Part shown: positions 59,915 to 64,000 of the stretch, in pieces | How positions within the stretch are numbered: position 1 is the first letter of the stretch | Layout of the letters: each line of letters starts with the position of its first letter | From: JAEUOS01 sp965279115 | Lineage (GTDB): Bacteria > Pseudomonadota > Gammaproteobacteria > Burkholderiales > JAEUOS01 | DNA: 64,000 nucleotides | Direction of reading: 5' to 3' | NCBI GenBank assembly: GCA_965279115.1 | Contig: OZ257137.1 | Span: 6,262,001 to 6,326,000 of the forward strand | The notes under the pieces: generated by a model | What the model was told of the DNA's origin: nothing | The model's database searches: none | The model's input: the letters and a program-made list of their open reading frames with translations, nothing else | Program-made: the position numbers and the translations under genes

Positions 59915-62900
59915 TCAGTGCGCCGGTGTTGGCAAAGTTTGCACAGAAGTGGCAGACCGAGCCATTCGACCGCGCATGATCATCAGCCACACGGCCGGAA
60001 TCACCAGCATGGAAAGCAGCGGGGCTGTGATCATGCCGCCCACCATGGGCGCTGCGATCCGCTGCATCACTTCCGACCCCGTGCCGCCGCTCCAGAGGAT
60101 CGGCAACAGCCCGGCGAGGATGACGGCTACCGTCATGGCCTTGGGTCGGACCCGCAATACCGCGCCCTCGGTGATGGCGTCGAGCAACAGTTCTTCAGAA
60201 GGCGTTGAACCGCCGGCCAGGCGGCGTTCCCACGCACCCTTCAGGTACACCAGCATGACCACCCCGAACTCGGCCGCGACGCCCGCCAGCGCGATAAAGC
60301 CGACCGCCGTGGCCACCGAAACGGCATGGCCAAGCGACCAGATGAGCCAGAAGCCGCCGGTCAGCGCGAACGGCACCGCCAGCAGGATGAGCAGGGCTTC
60401 TTCAATGCGCCGGAAGATCAGGTAGAGCAGCAGGAAGATGATGGCCAGCGTAAACGGCACGACCATCTTGAGCCGTTGCGACGCCCGCTCAAGGTATTCG
60501 AACTGCCCTGACCACGCGATCGCGTAGCCCGCCGGCAACTTGACATCCTGCGCCACCCGGCCCTGCATCTCGGCGACCGCCGAGCGCAGGTCGCGGCCGT
60601 GCAGGTCCACGTAAACCCAGCCGGACAGGCGCGCGTTCTCGCTGCGCAGCATCGGCGGCCCGTCCTCGATGCGGATGGCGGCGACGTCCGCCAGGCGCAG
60701 TTGTGCGCCCTTTTCGGTCACGAAGGGCAGATCACGCAGTTTTTCAAGGGAGTCGCGGGCCTCGCGCGGGTAGCGCACGTTGATGGGAAAGCGCTGCCGC
60801 CCTTCCACCACCTCGCCGACGTTGTCGCCGCCGATCGCGGACGACACCAGCAACTGCACGTCGGCCACATTGAGCCCGTAGCGTGATGCGGCTACCCGGT
60901 CGATCGAGACATCGATATAGCGCCCCCCTACCAGACGCTCGGCGAGGGCGGAGGTCACGCCGGGCACGTTTTTCACCGTCGCCTCGACCGCGCTGGCGAG
61001 GCGATCGATCTCGGCCAGGTCGGGGCCGCTCACCTTGACCCCTACCGGGCTCTTGATCCCGGTGGCCAGCATGTCAATGCGGTTGCGGATCGGCGGCACC
61101 CAGATGTTGGACAGGCCCGGCACCTTGACGGCGCGATCCAGTTCCTCGACCAGTTTTTCCGGCGTCATGCCCGCACGCCACTGCTCACGCGGCTTGAACT
61201 GGATGGTGGTCTCGAACATTTCAACCGGGGCCGGGTCGGTGGCGGTTTCGGCACGACCGGCCTTGCCGAACACCCTTGCCACTTCCGGCACGGTACGGAT
61301 CATGCGGTCGGTCTGCTGCAGCAGTTCAGCCGCTTTCGCAGCGGAGAGCCCCGGCAAGGCCGATGGCATGTACAGCAGGTCGCCTTCGTCCATCGGTGGC
61401 AGGAATTCGCCACCCAATTGCGAAAGCGGGATCCAGGTACTCGCCAAGGCCAGCACCGAAGCAGCGATGGTGGCCTTGGGAAACCGCAGCACCAGGGCCA
61501 ACACCGGCCGGTACAGCGCAATCAACGCCCGGTTGAGTGGGTTGGACTGCTCGGGCGGAATCCGGCCGCGTATGAGATAGCCCATCAGGACCGGCACCAG
61601 GGTGACGGCAAGGCCGGCGGAAGCCGCCATGGCGTAGGTCTTGGTGAACGCCAGCGGCGAGAACAGGCGCCCTTCCTGGGCTTCTAGAGTGAACACCGGG
61701 ACAAACGACAGCGTGATGATTAGGAGCGAGAAAAACAGCGCCGGCCCCACCTCCACGGCCGCTTCGGTCACTACCGACCAGCGCTCATCTGGCGACAGTT
61801 TTCGGCCCGGATGCGAATGGTCCCAGGCTTCCAGATGCTTGTGCATGTTTTCGATCATCACCACCGCCGCGTCGACCATTGCGCCGATGGCAATCGCGAT
61901 GCCGCCCAGCGACATGATGTTGGCGTTGATGCCCTGGTAGCGCATGACGATGAAGGCCGCGAGGATGCCCACCGGCAGGGACACCACCGCCACGAGCGAG
62001 GAGCGCAGATGCATCAGGAAAAGCACGCAGACCACGGCCACCACGATGAACTCTTCGATCAGCTTGTCCTTAAGGTTGTCGACAGCGCGCTCGATGAGCT
62101 GCGATCGGTCGTAGGTTGGCACGATTTCGACGCCGGCCGGCAGGCTGGCCTTGATCTGCTCGAGCTTGGCCTGGACAGCGCGGATGGTCTCCAGCGCGTT
62201 CTTGCCGGTTCGCATGACGATGATGCCGGCAGCTACCTCGCCCTCGCCATCGAGTTCGGCGATGCCACGACGCATTTCCGGCCCGACCTGAATCCGTGCC
62301 ACATCGCCCAGGCGCACCACCACGCCCTCGTTCGAGGCCGAAAGCGGGATGTTGCGAAAATCCTCCAGGCTCGCCAGGTAGCCGCGCGAGCGCACCATGT
62401 ATTCGGTCTCGGCGAGTTCGATAACGGCGCCGCCTGCTTCCTGATTGGCGCCGCGAATCGCATCGAGCACCCTGGCGTGCGTGATGCCATGGGCACGCAG
62501 GCGGTTCGGGTCAATCAGGACCTGGTACTGGCGGACCATGCCACCGAGGCTCGCCACTTCGGCGACATTGGGCACGGACTTCAATTCGAACTTCAGAAAC
62601 CAGTCCTGCAACGCACGCAACTGCCCCACATCATGGCGACCGGTGCGGTCCACCAGCGCGTATTCGTAGATCCAGCCCACCCCGGTGGCATCCGGGCCGA
62701 TCGCGGCACTGGCCCCGGGCGGCAGTTTGGCCTGCACCTGGTTGAGATACTCCAGCACCCGCGAGCGCGCCCAGTACAGGTCGGTGCCATCCTCGAAAAG
62801 GACATAAACGAACGAATCGCCAAAGAACGAATAGCCGCGCACCGTCTTCGCGCCCGGTACCGACATCATGGTGGTGGTAAGCGGGTAGGTGATCTGGTTC

Positions 62901-63085
62901 TCGACCAGTTGCGGCGCCTGCCCCGGATAGGACGTGCGGATGATGACCTGCACGTCCGAGAGGTCCGGCAAGGCATCCAGCGGCGTGCGTGCCAGCGACC
63001 ACAGGCCGCCACCAACCAGGAGCAGTGTGACCATCAGCACGAGAACGCGATTACCGACCGACCAGCGGATGAGGGCGGCAATCAC
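59915..63085 (-). CDS. cusA: CusA, copper/silver RND efflux pump
   Basis: 1056 residues, full length. TM4 reads GGIAIAIGAMVDAAVVMIEN, the HME proton-relay segment as in CusA. The start RWSVGNRVLVLMVTLLLVGG and the following DALPDLSDVQVIIRTSYPGQAPQ are family landmarks. The EMFETTIQFKPREQWRAGMT loop favours the Cu/Ag branch, as does the CusF partner. Twelve membrane helices are expected in the inner membrane. Starts in an ATGA overlap with cusB. Confidence 0.94.
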   Translation of the reverse strand: MIAALIRWSVGNRVLVLMVTLLLVGGGLWSLARTPLDALPDLSDVQVIIRTSYPGQAPQLVENQITYPLTTTMMSVPGAKTVRGYSFFGDSFVYVLFEDGTDLYWARSRVLEYLNQVQAKLPPGASAAIGPDATGVGWIYEYALVDRTGRHDVGQLRALQDWFLKFELKSVPNVAEVASLGGMVRQYQVLIDPNRLRAHGITHARVLDAIRGANQEAGGAVIELAETEYMVRSRGYLASLEDFRNIPLSASNEGVVVRLGDVARIQVGPEMRRGIAELDGEGEVAAGIIVMRTGKNALETIRAVQAKLEQIKASLPAGVEIVPTYDRSQLIERAVDNLKDKLIEEFIVVAVVCVLFLMHLRSSLVAVVSLPVGILAAFIVMRYQGINANIMSLGGIAIAIGAMVDAAVVMIENMHKHLEAWDHSHPGRKLSPDERWSVVTEAAVEVGPALFFSLLIITLSFVPVFTLEAQEGRLFSPLAFTKTYAMAASAGLAVTLVPVLMGYLIRGRIPPEQSNPLNRALIALYRPVLALVLRFPKATIAASVLALASTWIPLSQLGGEFLPPMDEGDLLYMPSALPGLSAAKAAELLQQTDRMIRTVPEVARVFGKAGRAETATDPAPVEMFETTIQFKPREQWRAGMTPEKLVEELDRAVKVPGLSNIWVPPIRNRIDMLATGIKSPVGVKVSGPDLAEIDRLASAVEATVKNVPGVTSALAERLVGGRYIDVSIDRVAASRYGLNVADVQLLVSSAIGGDNVGEVVEGRQRFPINVRYPREARDSLEKLRDLPFVTEKGAQLRLADVAAIRIEDGPPMLRSENARLSGWVYVDLHGRDLRSAVAEMQGRVAQDVKLPAGYAIAWSGQFEYLERASQRLKMVVPFTLAIIFLLLYLIFRRIEEALLILLAVPFALTGGFWLIWSLGHAVSVATAVGFIALAGVAAEFGVVMLVYLKGAWERRLAGGSTPSEELLLDAITEGAVLRVRPKAMTVAVILAGLLPILWSGGTGSEVMQRIAAPMVGGMITAPLLSMLVIPAVWLMIMRGRMARSATSVQTLPTPAH

Positions 63086-64000
63086 GGCTTGCCTCCGGCA
63101 GGCAGGGTCATGACATGCTGCAGCACGAAATCATCCCCCTGTTGCACGAATTCGAAATGAATCCGCGCGCCCACCTTCAGGTCCTTGGGCGCCCCACCCG
63201 GCGGAGGCTTGAAGCCCATGGTCATGGCCCCCCATTTGAGCGCCGGGATCGGACCATGCGAAATGGTCAATCCGTCCTTGTCCATCGCCTCGACCCGGCC
63301 TTCAGCGGAGTAGCTCACCGGCGTGGGCGCCTTGGGCGCGGCGGTATCCAGCCGGGCCAGACCGGATTTGAGGCTGGCTTCGGAGTCGAGCAGGAACTGG
63401 CCCGAGGCAACGACCTTCTGCCCTTCCGCGAGGCCGGACCTGATCTCCACGTCTGCGCCGGACTCACGCCCCAACTGGACCTCGACAGGACTGTATTTCC
63501 CGCCTTCTGAGGCGACGATGACGACACTGCGCTTTCCGGTCGTGATCACCGCCTCCTGCGGTACCACCAGCACCTGTACATTGCCGGCCTCTTTGACGGC
63601 AACACGCACAAACATGCCGGGCTTGAGCAGCAGGCCGGGATTCGGCAGTTCCACCCGCACCTTGAGCGCGCGGGTGGCGGCATCGACGTCGGGAAGAATT
63701 GCCGACACCTTGCCCGCGATGACACTCGTCGCGCCGGCGGCACGTACCTCGGCACTGGCGCCGGGGCGCACCTGCGCTGCCTGGGCTTCCGGCAAACTGG
63801 CGAGCACCCATATCGAGCTCAGGTCGACGATGCGGAACAAGGTCATGCCGGGCGAGACCATGGCACCTTCCCTGACACCGAGTTCAGCCACCACCCCGGA
63901 TACCGGCGCCGTCAGGGTGAAGCGTGACTGCGCCTGGCCGGACAGCTCGGCGGCGGCCACCACGCCATCCGGGATGGAAAGCAGCCGCAACCGTGCCCGT
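63082..64000 (-). CDS. cusB: CusB membrane-fusion protein with C-terminal CusF domain, N-terminus beyond window
   Basis: At least 305 residues; the frame is open to the window edge, where it reads RARLRLLSIPDGVV. A lipoyl/barrel-sandwich segment (FTLTAPVSGVVAELGVREGA) and beta-barrel domain are followed after about residue 220 by a linker and a CusF-type domain: GRVEAMDKDGLTISHGPIPALKWGAMTMGF contains His, Trp, Met and Met ligands in order (shown here by its key residues HGPIP, W, MTM). The fused chaperone would pass Cu(I) directly to CusA. A free CusF is also encoded in this operon. Confidence 0.9.
   Translation of the reverse strand, partial: RARLRLLSIPDGVVAAAELSGQAQSRFTLTAPVSGVVAELGVREGAMVSPGMTLFRIVDLSSIWVLASLPEAQAAQVRPGASAEVRAAGATSVIAGKVSAILPDVDAATRALKVRVELPNPGLLLKPGMFVRVAVKEAGNVQVLVVPQEAVITTGKRSVVIVASEGGKYSPVEVQLGRESGADVEIRSGLAEGQKVVASGQFLLDSEASLKSGLARLDTAAPKAPTPVSYSAEGRVEAMDKDGLTISHGPIPALKWGAMTMGFKPPPGGAPKDLKVGARIHFEFVQQGDDFVLQHVMTLPAGGKP

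Noticed and set aside
61811..63160. Long plus-strand frame opposite cusA
   Set aside because: His-rich shadow frame of a complete RND pump gene.

Overview
The window reads as GC-rich proteobacterial DNA, most likely betaproteobacterial. This is inferred from codon composition, PFGI-1-type TraD and DUF4400 proteins, an F-like type IV secretion cluster in the order known from the gonococcal genetic island, and Cus/Czc metal efflux genes. I saw no rRNA, tRNA or CRISPR array, so the host cannot be fixed more closely. Much of the window looks like an integrative/conjugative or genomic island with metal-resistance genes at both ends.

Layout. 1-2.7 kb: 3' end of a heavy-metal RND pump and a small His-rich periplasmic protein. 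3.1-7.3 kb (minus): DUF4400 membrane protein, TraD coupling ATPase and a TraI_2/MobH-like protein that has lost the expected catalytic histidines. 7.5-26.1 kb (plus): one tightly overlapping conjugation operon, ltgX-traA-L-E-K-B-dsbC-traV-traC-trbI-signal peptidase-traW-U-trbC-traN (split in two)-small ORF-traF-H-G. 26.2-29.6 kb (minus): a small unknown gene, an intact ParD antitoxin with a broken ParE, and three unknown genes including a TPR protein.

29.9-46.1 kb (minus) is the most striking region. It is a 16-kb array: WYL regulator, PHP-SMC ATPase, DUF499 ATPase, DUF3780, DUF1156 adenine-type methyltransferase, a truncated HATPase_c_4 protein, a PLD-helicase and a reverse transcriptase with a helical C-terminal half. 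DUF499/DUF1156/DUF3780/PLD-helicase is known as an anti-phage-associated set. The co-linear PHP-SMC and reverse transcriptase make this a candidate composite or extended defence system. Two identical-architecture dyads lie upstream of the WYL gene.

46.5-51.6 kb: VWA protein, an unknown 337-aa protein, a GIY-YIG-like protein, a gene-poor 1.3 kb and a tyrosine integrase. 51.7-55.9 kb: TauE/SafE permease with modABC, divergent modE and a clear ModE-type operator, then an orphan acyl carrier protein. 56.1-59.0 kb (minus): DUF932, radC, two paralogous 32-aa membrane peptides and DUF3577. Most of these have structured leaders that pair or enclose the ribosome binding site, probably members of the radC RNA motif class. 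59.5-64 kb: cusF, cusA and a cusB with a C-terminal CusF domain, cut by the window edge.

How the parts fit: TraD and the T4SS would move or secrete DNA, with the TraI_2-like protein perhaps structural rather than catalytic. The defence array and metal pumps are cargo. The radC/DUF932/DUF3577 block belongs to the DNA-processing accessory set usual on such islands.
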